From Psychrobacter glacincola (GTDB taxonomy: Bacteria; Pseudomonadota; Gammaproteobacteria; Pseudomonadales; Moraxellaceae), in NCBI RefSeq assembly GCF_904846075.1, contig NZ_CAJGZH010000003.1:124001-188000 (forward strand): a stretch of 64,000 nt of DNA. The letters run 5' to 3'. A model generated the notes under the pieces. It worked only from the letters and a program-made list of their open reading frames with translations, did not search any database and was not told the DNA's origin. Below, in pieces: positions 49,031 through 58,652 of this stretch (positions are counted from its first letter, which is position 1; every line of letters starts with the position of its first letter). Made by a program: the position numbers and the translations under genes.

Positions 49031-49552
49031 TTATATATTGCGCACCACAATTGATGGTATACGTGAATACATAATTAATGATATGCCGTTAGATATCAAC
49101 TCGACGGCCAACAGTATGCCAAGAATATACGTCGCTGACTGCGGATAACTGGTAAATATCATGATAGCCAATATAATCGAGAGCAGACCTGAGAGTAATA
49201 TTGGGATAAAAGCCACTGTCCGACGTAGACCGAAAGCAACAACAACTCTGACTAGACCTGTTGCCATAAATAAAATAGCAATTACCATGGTCAAGGTTAA
49301 TATGCCTTGCAACGGATCTTGTAATAATTCAATACCAATCAATACACCAAGTACACCGCCGATAGCAGCCAGCACTTTTCCAGTGGTACTATGTGCTCGA
49401 AACAAGGCGATAAACTGTAACACACCCACTAAAAGAAAGATAAAACCTGCTAACTGCTCAGCGGCCAAAGTGGCGCTAAGAGGATTAAAAAATGCAAAGA
49501 TACCGCCAAGAATACTAATGATGCCAATGACTAACCATAATGTACGATTCAT
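49031..49552 (-). CDS. HdeD/DUF308-family membrane protein
   Basis: 173 residues with six short membrane helices and the pattern of paired hydrophobic segments typical of DUF308: LVIGIISILGGIFAFFNPLSA, LAGFIFLLVGVLQFIALFRA, LLQDPLQGILTLTMVIAILFMATGLVRVV (quoted in parts) and YPQSATYILGILLAVELISNG. HdeD in Escherichia coli is linked to acid stress resistance; here the role is unknown. Stands alone, with an AAGG-containing site before ATG and a strong terminator behind. Confidence 0.85.
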   Translation of the reverse strand: MNRTLWLVIGIISILGGIFAFFNPLSATLAAEQLAGFIFLLVGVLQFIALFRAHSTTGKVLAAIGGVLGVLIGIELLQDPLQGILTLTMVIAILFMATGLVRVVVAFGLRRTVAFIPILLSGLLSIILAIMIFTSYPQSATYILGILLAVELISNGISLIMYSRIPSIVVRNI

Positions 49553-49677
49553 AAGACGACCTTATTTTACATTTAATAGAAAATAAATTATATCGCAAAC
49601 CTTACCTTGTGTTGTATAACGGTAGTAATATCTTCGAGTAGTCCTGTTAATATCAGGGTGTGGGCATTGATTTGTGG

Positions 49678-50253
49678 TCACAAGCCTGCTAACTGATTGT
49701 TCCACTGTTGCCGCGTCATGTTATACAGTACATGCTCAGCCAGCTGATGGTTAGGGTCAAGGGCTGGATGGTAGAAGTTGGCGCGGGTATTCATCATACC
49801 AAGGCGCTCCATAACCAATTGCGAGCGCTTATTGATAACCGCTGTGAATGACACAACCTCATCGAGCGACAGCTCAGTAAAAGCGAAATTCAGCGCCGCA
49901 CGTGCTGCCTCTGTAGCATAGCCCTGTCCCCAATAATCTTTATGTAGTCGCCATGCAATCTCGACAGCAGGGGCAAAAGACATATCTGCGTGGGTATCAT
50001 TCAAGCCAACAAAACCGATAAAATCATCATATGTTTTGGTGCTATCTTTTAAACTGACGGCCCAAAGCCCCCAGCCTTGATTAGCAATAAGCTGCTGGCA
50101 TTTACTAGCGATGATGTCACTTACTTTAGGCGTTAATAACTTGGGAAAATACTTCATTACCTCAGGATCAGCATTTATTTCAGCAAAAACAGCAAAGTCA
50201 CTTGCTTGCCATTGCCTGAGGTAAAGACGTTCTGTTTCTATCACATTTATCAT
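49678..50253 (-). CDS. GNAT-family N-acetyltransferase (RimJ/RimL-like)
   Basis: About 191 residues from ATG 50253 (a GTG at 50262 is the alternative). The acetyltransferase 3 pattern is present: ETERLYLRQWQASDFAVFAEIN at the N-terminus, EIAWRLHKDYWGQGYATEAARAAL with the acetyl-CoA-binding loop WGQGYATEA, and a C-terminal NKRSQLVMERLGM. It likely acetylates a protein or small molecule; the substrate cannot be told. Last of the minus-strand group ending before the HdeD-like gene. Confidence 0.87.
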   Translation of the reverse strand: MINVIETERLYLRQWQASDFAVFAEINADPEVMKYFPKLLTPKVSDIIASKCQQLIANQGWGLWAVSLKDSTKTYDDFIGFVGLNDTHADMSFAPAVEIAWRLHKDYWGQGYATEAARAALNFAFTELSLDEVVSFTAVINKRSQLVMERLGMMNTRANFYHPALDPNHQLAEHVLYNMTRQQWNNQLAGL

Positions 50254-50284
50254 TTTTATCACTTATGGATTGACACTATTAATA

Positions 50285-51025
50285 CTATTTATCCAGCCAG
50301 CCTTTTTGCTTGGCATGAGCAAGTTGCTCAGGATTATCGATATCATAGCTCAGTTGATTATTAACAACGGTACTTATCTGACTGGGCTTCAATTCTCTAA
50401 TTAAATAACGCAGCCCTTTATCGCCTACCAGCAATGATTGCCACTCTCTGAGTAAATCACAATCAATCGTTAAAGGTAAACCGATAATATTTTGCTTTAA
50501 TGCAGTGGCAGCAGACGTTTCATTTAAATTCATATTATTTGAATACTGCCAGCTACCATAAGCACTTGCCACTACAGACCGCTTACCTGCCAGCAGTCCC
50601 ATTAAATGCTGCTCATCGAGTAAAACTTGATCAACACCCATAATGACGACGCGCTCGATTAATGAACTTGTCAACTGCGTGACTGCCTCAATAGCCAAGG
50701 TCAAACTATACGCCATACCTATTTCAGGCGTAGAATTTACGACTATTTGAATCATAGAGTACTGAAAAGCCAATTCATTCATCGCACTGGCTATTAATGG
50801 CTGATTATCAGGAATGACTATAATAATTGCTTGCGGTTTTGTAGAAAGTGCAAGTTTAGTCATGAAGCAAATTAAGGGTTCGCCATCTTTACACAGTAAC
50901 TGTTTTGCTTGACCTAAACGCAGGCTCAGTCCACTGGCCAAAATAATGATCGCATGGTTTGGTGACTTTGATAGATTTATTGGCTTTAGTTGCGTAGATG
51001 CTAAAATAGATGCGTCGCTGCTCAT
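50285..51025 (-). CDS. Molybdenum cofactor nucleotidyltransferase, MobA-like (MocA type)
   Basis: 246 residues. The N-terminal nucleotide-binding motif ILASGLSLRLGQAKQLLCKDG (in part) and MGVDQVLLDEQHL, the metal-binding aspartate region, are those of the MobA-like NTP transferase group; MocA adds CMP to molybdopterin for xanthine-dehydrogenase-type enzymes. The start overlaps the xdhC-like stop by four bases, implying coupled translation with the molybdenum hydroxylase maturation genes. Extra residues between conserved blocks are rich in Ser, Thr and Ile. Confidence 0.82.
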   Translation of the reverse strand: MSSDASILASTQLKPINLSKSPNHAIIILASGLSLRLGQAKQLLCKDGEPLICFMTKLALSTKPQAIIIVIPDNQPLIASAMNELAFQYSMIQIVVNSTPEIGMAYSLTLAIEAVTQLTSSLIERVVIMGVDQVLLDEQHLMGLLAGKRSVVASAYGSWQYSNNMNLNETSAATALKQNIIGLPLTIDCDLLREWQSLLVGDKGLRYLIRELKPSQISTVVNNQLSYDIDNPEQLAHAKQKGWLDK

Positions 51026-52404
51026 GATAAATTTATCGTGGCACGAGCACTTGTAGCAGTCGTCTCTATAGAATCAATATGCGTAGAAAATAGCGTTGTA
51101 AAGTTAGTATTTGAAAGATGAGTGTCTGAGTTTTCTGCTGATAGGTTTTGATTATGCACGACCGCATTGACTTGTGCCATGATACCCAGTGCTAATGCTT
51201 CAGGACCATCGCCGCCCAGCTTATAGCCAATCGGATAATGCAGTTTTTTGATACCTAGGTTTAAAATGGCAGGGTTTGCAAACCTTGTACTAATTTCTTC
51301 GATTAAGCGCTCGGTACGGTAGCGTGGCCCTAGTTGTCCAAGATATTTATAGTGATTAGCATGCTCTAATAATACGCCAAGGCGAGCACGGTCTTGGCTG
51401 AGACTATGCGACATCAAAGCAACGGCAGCATTTTTACTGAGTTTTAGTAAAGTGTCACTATCATCTAACGCCAGTACCATCACTCTATCTGCCTGAGGAA
51501 AACGCCGCTGCGTGGCATATTGCGCTCGACTGTCTACCACTGTCACATGCCAATCTTGCAGCTTTGCCATCGTAACTAGCGGCATCACATCATTGCCAGC
51601 ACCACAAATCAGCAAACGTATCTGTGGTTGTAGGCGCTGAATCAGCCATTCTGTGGTACCGTCTTCGCCATCCACTTTAATATATTTAGCACTATTATCA
51701 AATATTTGATATTTCGCTAATACGTCAACAGTATGGATAGCTGTGCTTGAAGCATTAGATATCACTTTATCTGAATTATTAGCGGCGATAGCGGTGAGTT
51801 TTCCTGACTTGATATAATTATCTAGGTTAAGACGCACACCAATTTGAAGTTCAGAGTTTGAATTATTTTGGGTATTAAAATGGATTGTAGAGCGAATTAA
51901 AGTTGCTACCGTTACCGGCTGCTGAGACTGACGAACCTGACTGATGACATTTAACAAAGGTATTGCCGTTGCCAGCCTTTCAAACAATACGTGTACGCGC
52001 CCATTACAGCCTAATCCAAAATTTAACTCGTCCAAATCAATATCTTGTTCATCGTATTTATTGTCTGTGCCCTTATTATCATTGCCTCTATCAAAGTCAA
52101 AACCCTCTTCTGATACGCTCGCTCGCACATTACCATTTTCAGCATACTCAATATCATCGCCTGTTTGATAGACTTGCACGTTTGCACCTTGACGCGTGAG
52201 CCAAAAAGCACGTTTAATAATATGTGGCTCCAAGCAGCCGCCGCTAATCATTCCAACCGAACGACCATCTTCACAGATGAGCATCATCGCGCCTGCGCGG
52301 CGATAGGCTGACCCTTCGGTACGCACGACGGTTGCTAGTACAGCGTCAACCTGTTGTTGCTGAGCCTCGCATGCCAGCTTAAGAATATCAGCAATTTGAT
52401 TCAT
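51022..52404 (-). CDS. XdhC-family molybdenum cofactor insertion protein
   Basis: 460 residues. N-terminal XdhC domain with ATVVRTEGSAYRRAGAMMLI, GMISGGCLEPHI and LGCNGRVHVLF; C-terminal Rossmann domain with LLICGAGNDVMPLVTMA, VMSH-like MSHSLSQDRARLG and PIGYKLGGDGPEALALGIMAQ. Such proteins sulfurate and insert the cofactor into the large hydroxylase subunit. Two Asp/Asn-rich inserts (about residues 105-125 and 190-215) make it longer than usual (about 330-380). Lies between mobA-like and the catalytic subunit genes. Confidence 0.87.
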   Translation of the reverse strand: MNQIADILKLACEAQQQQVDAVLATVVRTEGSAYRRAGAMMLICEDGRSVGMISGGCLEPHIIKRAFWLTRQGANVQVYQTGDDIEYAENGNVRASVSEEGFDFDRGNDNKGTDNKYDEQDIDLDELNFGLGCNGRVHVLFERLATAIPLLNVISQVRQSQQPVTVATLIRSTIHFNTQNNSNSELQIGVRLNLDNYIKSGKLTAIAANNSDKVISNASSTAIHTVDVLAKYQIFDNSAKYIKVDGEDGTTEWLIQRLQPQIRLLICGAGNDVMPLVTMAKLQDWHVTVVDSRAQYATQRRFPQADRVMVLALDDSDTLLKLSKNAAVALMSHSLSQDRARLGVLLEHANHYKYLGQLGPRYRTERLIEEISTRFANPAILNLGIKKLHYPIGYKLGGDGPEALALGIMAQVNAVVHNQNLSAENSDTHLSNTNFTTLFSTHIDSIETTATSARATINLS

Positions 52405-52485
52405 AATGTCTCTTATATACTAGCTATCATTGATGTCCATATACGAACTATATCCATCATGACCAACTTATAAAACCAGTTTATA

Positions 52486-52516
52486 AAACCCGCTAATGAC
52501 TACAATTAGCGGGTTT
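52486..52516 (-). terminator. Terminator after the molybdenum hydroxylase large-subunit gene
   Basis: Perfect 12-base arms AAACCCGCTAAT / ATTAGCGGGTTT with a 7-base loop, between this gene's stop and the xdhC-like start. The maturation genes may therefore need read-through or their own promoter. Confidence 0.8.
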
Positions 52517-52543
52517 ATATTGTCCATCTATTTGACTAAAAAC

Positions 52544-55003
52544 CTACTCTGGTAGCTCATAAAGTAATTTGTCGAGGGTAATAGGAAAGTCATAAACTCG
52601 TACACCCACGGCGTTGTAAACGGCATTAGCAATAGCAGCGGCAGCACCGGCAATGGCTGTTTCGCCAATACCTTTTATATGCATTGGATTGGTGTAAGGA
52701 TCGTCCTCTTCTACCAAGATAACATCAAGCTGAGGAACATCCGCATTGACTGGGACATGGTATTCTGCAAGATTATGATTACATAGCCGACCGTCACGCT
52801 TATCATGAATAACCTGCTCCATCAATGCAGAACCAACACCAAATATCATACCGCCATAACACTGTGAGGTCGCGGTTTTGTGATTGAGGATACGCCCTGC
52901 TGCAAAGGCGCCTGTCATACGTTTAACGCGTATTTCACCAGTCACTCGGTGTACAGCGACCTCGGCAAAATTAGCACCAAATGACGCTTGGCGATGACTT
53001 TTTGCATTTTTACCCGGTGCAATTTGACCTTTGGCACTGAGTTTTTGGTCATCATATTGAGCGACGATATCGGCTAATGAATGAGTCTGGAAACTACTAA
53101 AGTCATATTCTTTCGATTCAGTTAGTGGGATTCCAGTTATTTCAGCTAACTTATCTTTTAAATCAGCCACTTTATCTACGATGTTATCGCTCAAACCTGC
53201 TACTTTTTCTTTTCCTGCTTCTATAACGGTTTCTACCACTGTTTCTACAAAATTAGCATCATGCTCACCTATCTGCTTAATTTGACCGTTATCCAGCTGA
53301 ATGGTGTCAGGGTATAGACCGACTTTTTCTGCGATCATTTCACGTAGCTGCTGACAAGCAAGGTAAATACTACTGCCTGAACTGGCAGCGCCCATACTGC
53401 CCCCTGAGCCTACCGCAGGTGGCAAACTGGTATCACCAAGCTTCATTTCAATATGATCTATTGGTAGCCCTAATAAATCTGCAGCAACCTGAGTAAATAC
53501 GGTATAAGAACCTGTACCGATATCGGTCATGTCTGTCTCAATCACAGCTTTGACGCCTAGTGCTTTTGAGTTATCTATTTGCAGGGTCGCCCGTGCTTCT
53601 GATGGCGCTAAGCTGTTGCCGCGAGCTGCCGCTGCCATACCCATACCCATCCACCAATCACCTTCTAAGCGACTGGCAGGCTTAGCATTGCGTTGATTCC
53701 AGCCAAACTGTTCAGCCGCTTGATCCATGCAGGCAATAAGCTTACGCGTGGAAAACGGGATGTCTTTACTAGGATCTTGCTCAGGCTCATTACGACAGCG
53801 TAGCTCGACAGGGTCTAGGTTGAGTTGCTCTGCTAATTCATCCATCGCACACTCAAGGGCAATCTGTCCGACTGCTTCGCCGGGGGCACGCATCGAGCCT
53901 GACAATACTTGATTCATATCTACTTGTTGGTAATTGACTCGGCGATTGTCACCGCGATACAGATAATGCGTAGAGAGCGCTGCTGGCTCAAAAAAGGCCT
54001 CTCCTGACAAATTACTAGAGACCGTCTCATGAATCATAGTGTCGATAATACCGTCTTCACTACAGCCAATTGCGATGCGTTGACGCGTGTTTGAGCGTCT
54101 AATCGTTGCCTCCATTACTTGCGGACGTGTCATAGTGATTAACACGGGACGACCCAATTCTTTTGCGGCGAGTGCGGCGGCTATCGATTCTGGAGAAATT
54201 CCCAGCTTGCTACCAAAACCCCCACCGACATAACGAGCGATTAATTGTACATTTTCTGGATCCAAATCTAACGCATCAACGATTTGCTTTTTGCACGAAG
54301 AAAGCATTTGATTAGACGAATACATAATCAGCTTCTCACCTTCCCAGTGAGCAAGCGTTGCATGTGGCTCCATCGCTGCGCTGTTTTGACTTGGGGTATG
54401 ATAAAAGCGATCAAGGGTTACTGCAGCATTTGCGAGGCTTTGTTCTGGATTACCCTTTTCTGAATTTTTATCCGAACCTTTTTTTTCATTAACCTCATGA
54501 GCATTTGGCAGCTCTGTCGTAAAGTTCAATGCCGCCTGCTCAGTCTCATCTTCATAAGTCACTTTGAGTGCTTTTGCACCTTCGGTCGCCGCCTCAAACG
54601 TCTCAGCGATAACAACCGCTATCGGCTGACCATGATAAAAAATCTCACTGACGCCTTGTTTAGGTGATTTAGTTGCACCGCCCTGTTGTGCATTGCGTAA
54701 AAAGTGCTCAGGATCAGTAACTACTTTAATAATGTTGGGAATACCCTCTAAAGAGCTGCTATCAATTTGCTTAACGCGTCCTTTGGCAATCGTTGCGCTC
54801 ACCAAAACACCATAGGCTTGATTGTCTAAATGAATCTCTGCCGTATAAGGCGCTTGACCACTGACCTTGAGTGACCCCTCAACTCGGTTGATGGGCTTAC
54901 CCACCAATTTACTCGCTGTTTTATCAAAAAGCGACTCAACTGGTGCATTCATCATCATCTTTTTGGTCGGTTCTGACGGCAATACTGAGTCCAATAATGA
55001 CAT
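52544..55003 (-). CDS. Molybdenum hydroxylase large subunit (PaoC/YagR-like)
   Basis: 819 residues, xanthine-dehydrogenase/aldehyde-oxidase family subunit that binds the molybdenum cofactor. Key segments: RYVGGGFGSKLG, MRAPGEAVGQIALE, GTGSYTVFTQVAA, GSGGSMGAASSG, and the catalytic glutamate in KGIGETAIAGAAAAIANA near the C-terminus. The YagR/PaoC subfamily is about 730 residues; the excess is largely a helical insert near residues 582-641. Together with the FAD and iron-sulfur subunits it likely oxidises aldehydes or a purine; the substrate is not fixed. Confidence 0.9.
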   Translation of the reverse strand: MSLLDSVLPSEPTKKMMMNAPVESLFDKTASKLVGKPINRVEGSLKVSGQAPYTAEIHLDNQAYGVLVSATIAKGRVKQIDSSSLEGIPNIIKVVTDPEHFLRNAQQGGATKSPKQGVSEIFYHGQPIAVVIAETFEAATEGAKALKVTYEDETEQAALNFTTELPNAHEVNEKKGSDKNSEKGNPEQSLANAAVTLDRFYHTPSQNSAAMEPHATLAHWEGEKLIMYSSNQMLSSCKKQIVDALDLDPENVQLIARYVGGGFGSKLGISPESIAAALAAKELGRPVLITMTRPQVMEATIRRSNTRQRIAIGCSEDGIIDTMIHETVSSNLSGEAFFEPAALSTHYLYRGDNRRVNYQQVDMNQVLSGSMRAPGEAVGQIALECAMDELAEQLNLDPVELRCRNEPEQDPSKDIPFSTRKLIACMDQAAEQFGWNQRNAKPASRLEGDWWMGMGMAAAARGNSLAPSEARATLQIDNSKALGVKAVIETDMTDIGTGSYTVFTQVAADLLGLPIDHIEMKLGDTSLPPAVGSGGSMGAASSGSSIYLACQQLREMIAEKVGLYPDTIQLDNGQIKQIGEHDANFVETVVETVIEAGKEKVAGLSDNIVDKVADLKDKLAEITGIPLTESKEYDFSSFQTHSLADIVAQYDDQKLSAKGQIAPGKNAKSHRQASFGANFAEVAVHRVTGEIRVKRMTGAFAAGRILNHKTATSQCYGGMIFGVGSALMEQVIHDKRDGRLCNHNLAEYHVPVNADVPQLDVILVEEDDPYTNPMHIKGIGETAIAGAAAAIANAVYNAVGVRVYDFPITLDKLLYELPE

Positions 55004-55005
55004 GA

Positions 55006-55998
55006 TTATGCTCCCTTGCCCGCTAATGCGCGCTGAATAACTTGTTTGAGTAGACGACGGGTCAGTGGTATTTTAAAATCATTTTGACCGCTGCCTTTGG
55101 CATCTTTTAGTAATAAGTCCGCCGCTTGTTTGATCACATCATCATTACCATTAGTGCCCGTTAGCAATGCCTCAACGGCTTCGTTGCGCCATGGCTCAGT
55201 ACCAATACCGCCGAATGCTAGGCGCACTGTGTCCAAACGCCCATTATCAGTCACGTCGATTATCGCGGCACAAGACACTAAGGCAAAAGCATAGGACGCG
55301 CGATCACGCACTTTGTCATAAGTGTGTATACCGCTGACAGGCGCTGGCAACACCACATGGGTGATAAGCTCACCAGACTCTAAAACATTTTCGATATGTG
55401 GCGTGTCTTTTGGCAAACAATAAAAGTCTTTAATCGCGATTGTACGCGTTGAACCATCCGTTTTTAACGTCTCAATAGTGACATCTAATAAGCGCATCGC
55501 GACAGCCATATCAGATGGATGTTGAGCAATACAGGACTCGCTAGTACCCAAAATTGCCAACGTACGATTTTCACCATTGATAGCTGGGCAACCAGAACCT
55601 GGGTTGCGTTTATTGCAGGCGCTGTCTGTCTGATAAAAATAGTAGCAACGCGTACGTTGCAATAGATTACCGCCCGTCGTCGCTCTATTGCGCAACTGTC
55701 CCGTCGCACCTGCCAAAATCGCCCGTGATAACACTGGGTAATTGGCAATGACCTCAGAATGCGCGGCCAAGTCGCTATTGGTCACTAGCGTACCGATGCG
55801 TAGGCCACCATCTGTAGTCTTCTCAATTTGTGCTAATGCTAAGCGAGTGATATCCACCAGCTTAACTGGCGTCTCAATCTCTAACTTCATTAAGTCTAAA
55901 AGGTTGGTACCCCCTGCGATAAATGAGGCGTCTTTTACGCTAGCAGATTGGGCTGCCTGCTCTGGCGCGGTAGCACGGCTATATTCAAAGCGTTTCAT
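55006..55998 (-). CDS. Molybdenum hydroxylase FAD subunit (PaoB/YagS-like)
   Basis: 330 residues. FAD-binding pattern SFIAGGTNLLDLMK near the N-terminus, ATTGGNLLQRTRCYYF, and a cysteine cluster CNKRNPGSGCPA, which in PaoB carries an extra 4Fe-4S cluster. The C-terminal CO-dehydrogenase flavoprotein domain contains LVSCAAIIDV and AFGGIGTEPWRN. It overlaps the small-subunit gene by four bases and lies two bases before the large-subunit gene, so all three are translated together. Passes electrons from the molybdenum and iron-sulfur centres to its acceptor. Confidence 0.92.
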   Translation of the reverse strand: MKRFEYSRATAPEQAAQSASVKDASFIAGGTNLLDLMKLEIETPVKLVDITRLALAQIEKTTDGGLRIGTLVTNSDLAAHSEVIANYPVLSRAILAGATGQLRNRATTGGNLLQRTRCYYFYQTDSACNKRNPGSGCPAINGENRTLAILGTSESCIAQHPSDMAVAMRLLDVTIETLKTDGSTRTIAIKDFYCLPKDTPHIENVLESGELITHVVLPAPVSGIHTYDKVRDRASYAFALVSCAAIIDVTDNGRLDTVRLAFGGIGTEPWRNEAVEALLTGTNGNDDVIKQAADLLLKDAKGSGQNDFKIPLTRRLLKQVIQRALAGKGA

Positions 55999-56642
55999 GA
56001 GCGACCTCCTGACGTATTACTTATAGTGTTATGGTTCGTCGTTTGGCTTCCTAATTGCGCTTCACTAGGTGGTGGCGACCAAATACCCGTCACCTCTGAT
56101 TTTTGTACTGCGTCAGTTTTAGATGAGTCATTCATTTCATTTTCTAGTACTTGTGAAATGGCCTTAATAATATTGGGATAAGCAGAACAGCGGCAAATAT
56201 TGCCACTCATACGCTCAGCGATTTCCTGCACCAGTAATCCATCAGGATTTTGCAAATCTGTAGTGACATGACTGGGCCAGTTTTGTTTAAGTTCATCGAT
56301 GAGCGCTGTTGCTGAACAAATTTGCCCAGGGGTACAGTAACCACATTGAAACGCATCATTATCTTTAAAGGCTTGTTGTAACTCCGATAATGATTCGGGC
56401 ATGCCAATACCTTCAATCGTGGTAATATCATCACCATCATGCATGACAGCTAATGTCAGACAAGCGTTAACCCGACGCCCATTGATAAGTATGGTACAAG
56501 CGCCGCATTGACCATGGTCACAGCCTTTTTTAGGCCCCGTAATTTTGAGGTGCTGGCGACAGACATCGAGTAAGGTCGTGCGTGAATCAAGATTGTCGAG
56601 CTGATAATCTTGCTTATTAATGGTTAAGTTCAAGGTAGACAT
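55995..56642 (-). CDS. Molybdenum hydroxylase 2Fe-2S subunit (PaoA/YagT-like)
   Basis: 215 residues. N-terminal plant-type ferredoxin cluster CDHGQCGACTILINGRRVNAC and second cluster CGYCTPGQICSA plus CRCSAYPNI. No signal peptide, unlike periplasmic PaoA, so this enzyme is probably cytoplasmic. The last 45 residues (after VLENEMNDSS) are a polar extension not seen in the usual 2Fe-2S subunit. First gene of the operon; four-base overlap with the FAD subunit. Confidence 0.92.
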   Translation of the reverse strand: MSTLNLTINKQDYQLDNLDSRTTLLDVCRQHLKITGPKKGCDHGQCGACTILINGRRVNACLTLAVMHDGDDITTIEGIGMPESLSELQQAFKDNDAFQCGYCTPGQICSATALIDELKQNWPSHVTTDLQNPDGLLVQEIAERMSGNICRCSAYPNIIKAISQVLENEMNDSSKTDAVQKSEVTGIWSPPPSEAQLGSQTTNHNTISNTSGGRS

Positions 56643-56942
56643 GCTGGCTTCTCGCTGGCAGATAATCAGAAAAAATAGGGTTAAACGCTTCTTAAAAGTC
56701 GCGCCAATCGATTTATTATGACTTATTAGAAATGTCGATTTGTTTTCACTTTGTAGTTATTACAGTGTAGTTTTTAATCTATGAAAACTTTACTTCTCAC
56801 TATTTTATCTCGCTTATTCATTATCAATTCTGTAAATGAAACTCAAACACTTACTTTATTAGCAAAAAAAATAGCGCTATAAACAGGCCGTTTATAACGC
56901 TATTTGAGTTCAATATAGTCAGTTAAAAATACCAGTCGGGCA
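56643..56942. other. Spacer with a nitroreductase terminator, 300 bases
   Basis: Holds the promoter of the molybdenum hydroxylase operon on its right-to-left side, and at 56871-56903 a terminator-like stem (ATAGCGCTATAAAC / GTTTATAACGCTAT, one mismatch, A-run and T-rich flanks) for the nitroreductase gene. Nothing else was seen. Confidence 0.55.
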
Positions 56943-57599
56943 TTATGCTTTAGTAATTATGCTCGCTTCACTCAATCGAGATTTTGGCAAATCGGCATTA
57001 AAATCGTCTTCACTACGATAACCAAGTGAGATAACGGCAACAGCTGTGTAGCCTTTGCTACGTAGCTCAAACTCTTCATCGAGTGCCTTTAGATCAGCGC
57101 CTTCCATCGGTACGGCATCAATGCCTAAAGTAGCAGCACCCAGTAATAATGCACCCATATTTAGATACACTTGCTCGACCAGCCAATGTGGCTCGTCTTT
57201 TTGCTCATAACGACGAATGTCCAAAAACATCTTGCGCACTTGATGTATTTGCTCTTTGAATTTTGGTTCTGCGAAGCGACCATCCGTATCTTCTTTATCC
57301 AATACTTCATGCAAAAACTCATCATCAGCATAGATACGACTACAGAAAATGATGACGTGTGAGGCATCTTTCACCTTTGCCGTGTTGAAATCAAACATCC
57401 CTTGCGTACCTTTTGCGATACGTGCCTTGCCAGCCTCATCATCAGCGATCACAAAATGCCAAGGCTGAATATTAGTGCTTGATGGGCTAAGTCGTAGGAT
57501 ATCCTTTAAACTTTGAAAGTCTGCTGCTGATATTTTTTTATTGGCGTCAAACTCTTTGGTGCTGTAACGCCAGTTCATGGCTTCAGTGATATTTTTCAT
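56943..57599 (-). CDS. NAD(P)H nitroreductase family protein (NfsB-like)
   Basis: 218 residues, flavin-binding nitroreductase fold. N-terminal WRYSTKEFDANKKIS, FMN-binding LRLSPSSTNIQPWHFVIA, and C-terminal LGIDAVPMEGAD with YTAVAVISLGYR correspond to the oxygen-insensitive NfsB group, which reduces nitroaromatics, quinones or flavin. Cytoplasmic. AATC-rich upstream region, weak ribosome binding site (GGAG in TTGGAGTC 57606). Single gene between the hydroxylase operon and the divergent frnE-like gene. Confidence 0.9.
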   Translation of the reverse strand: MKNITEAMNWRYSTKEFDANKKISAADFQSLKDILRLSPSSTNIQPWHFVIADDEAGKARIAKGTQGMFDFNTAKVKDASHVIIFCSRIYADDEFLHEVLDKEDTDGRFAEPKFKEQIHQVRKMFLDIRRYEQKDEPHWLVEQVYLNMGALLLGAATLGIDAVPMEGADLKALDEEFELRSKGYTAVAVISLGYRSEDDFNADLPKSRLSEASIITKA

Positions 57600-57925
57600 T
57601 TATGACTCCAAGATTTTTAGTACCGCCACTTTAAGCAAAAACCCGTTTGATGACCGTTACAGATTGGTTAAGTAGTCACCTATTTTGTTATTACGTTACT
57701 GATGATTCAGTGCATCGCTGAGTTATTTGAGCAGGTATTTGAACAGTTATTTAAGCAGATACTTATTAGACGGACACTCATTAAACAGTAACTTAGACGA
57801 TATTGTAATCGTTCCCTCATTCTCTTAGCATTAGTTAATTAGTATTGATAATGAGCATTGATTTATAAGGCGGTCGACCACAGACAGCTTATATAAAAAA
57901 TAAATACTGAATTAGGCAGATAGAT
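57600..57925. other. Divergent spacer with a short tandem repeat, 326 bases
   Basis: Contains the promoters of the nitroreductase and frnE-like genes. Bases 57723-57758 are three imperfect 12-base units (TTATTTGAGCAG, GTATTTGAACAG, TTATTTAAGCAG). No coding frame or terminator was seen. Confidence 0.5.
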
Positions 57926-58594
57926 ATGGAACATTCAAAGCAGTTATTCTCAGAGCAGCCACTACGCATCGATATCGTCTCAGACGTTGTTTGTCCTTGG
58001 TGCGTCATTGGTTACCGCCAGCTGGCAGAAGCCCTCAAGCAAACCAACACCGAACACGAGATTCACTGGCATCCGTTTGAGCTTAATCCAAATATGCCAC
58101 GCGAAGGACAAAATATGCGTGAACATATTATGGAGAAATATGGGTCGAGCAAGCAAGAATCTGATGCTAGCCGTGCTCGATTAATGGAAGCGGGTAATGA
58201 GGTTGGCTTTACGTTTAACTTTAACGATGACACGCGCATGCACAACACGTTCAACTTGCATCAATTGCTGCACTGGGCAGATCAGCAAGGTCGCATGCAT
58301 GACTTAAAGCAGGCGTTATTCGTCGCTCATTTTACCAATGGTCGCAATATTTCTGACAATGCCGTGCTTGCTGATATCGCAGCAGAGATTGGACTAGATC
58401 GTGATGAGGCACTAGCCGTGTTAGCAGACCAAAGGTTTGCTAAAGAGGTGCGCGCAGAAGAGCAACATTGGCAACAACAAGGCATTCAAAGCGTCCCAGC
58501 GGTAATTTTTAATAAGCGTCATCTGGTTAGCGGTGCACAAGGCGTGGAAAATTTCAAGAATATCTTGCAGCAGTTGGCTGACTTGCCAGACTAG
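57926..58594 (+). CDS. frnE: DsbA-family oxidoreductase, FrnE-like
   Basis: 222 residues, cytoplasmic thioredoxin-fold protein with the active site VVCPWCVIGY (Cys23-Pro-Trp-Cys26) near the N-terminus, and HWHPFELNPNMPREGQNM typical of FrnE/2-hydroxychromene-isomerase-like DsbA proteins. C-terminal SVPAVIFNKRHLVSGAQ closes the fold. Such proteins handle oxidative stress or polyketide-like substrates; the exact role is unknown. It is followed closely by the haloacid dehalogenase gene. Confidence 0.9.
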   Translation: MEHSKQLFSEQPLRIDIVSDVVCPWCVIGYRQLAEALKQTNTEHEIHWHPFELNPNMPREGQNMREHIMEKYGSSKQESDASRARLMEAGNEVGFTFNFNDDTRMHNTFNLHQLLHWADQQGRMHDLKQALFVAHFTNGRNISDNAVLADIAAEIGLDRDEALAVLADQRFAKEVRAEEQHWQQQGIQSVPAVIFNKRHLVSGAQGVENFKNILQQLADLPD

Positions 58595-58652
58595 CTTCTC
58601 TGAAAAATTTTTTTTGGCAAGATTTCGTTTGCTATTCCTAAAAGGATCCCTT

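Noticed and set aside
49161-49586. 141-codon frame antisense to the HdeD-like gene
   Set aside because: Rich in Ile, Asn, Pro and Thr; complement of a membrane protein, no start signal.
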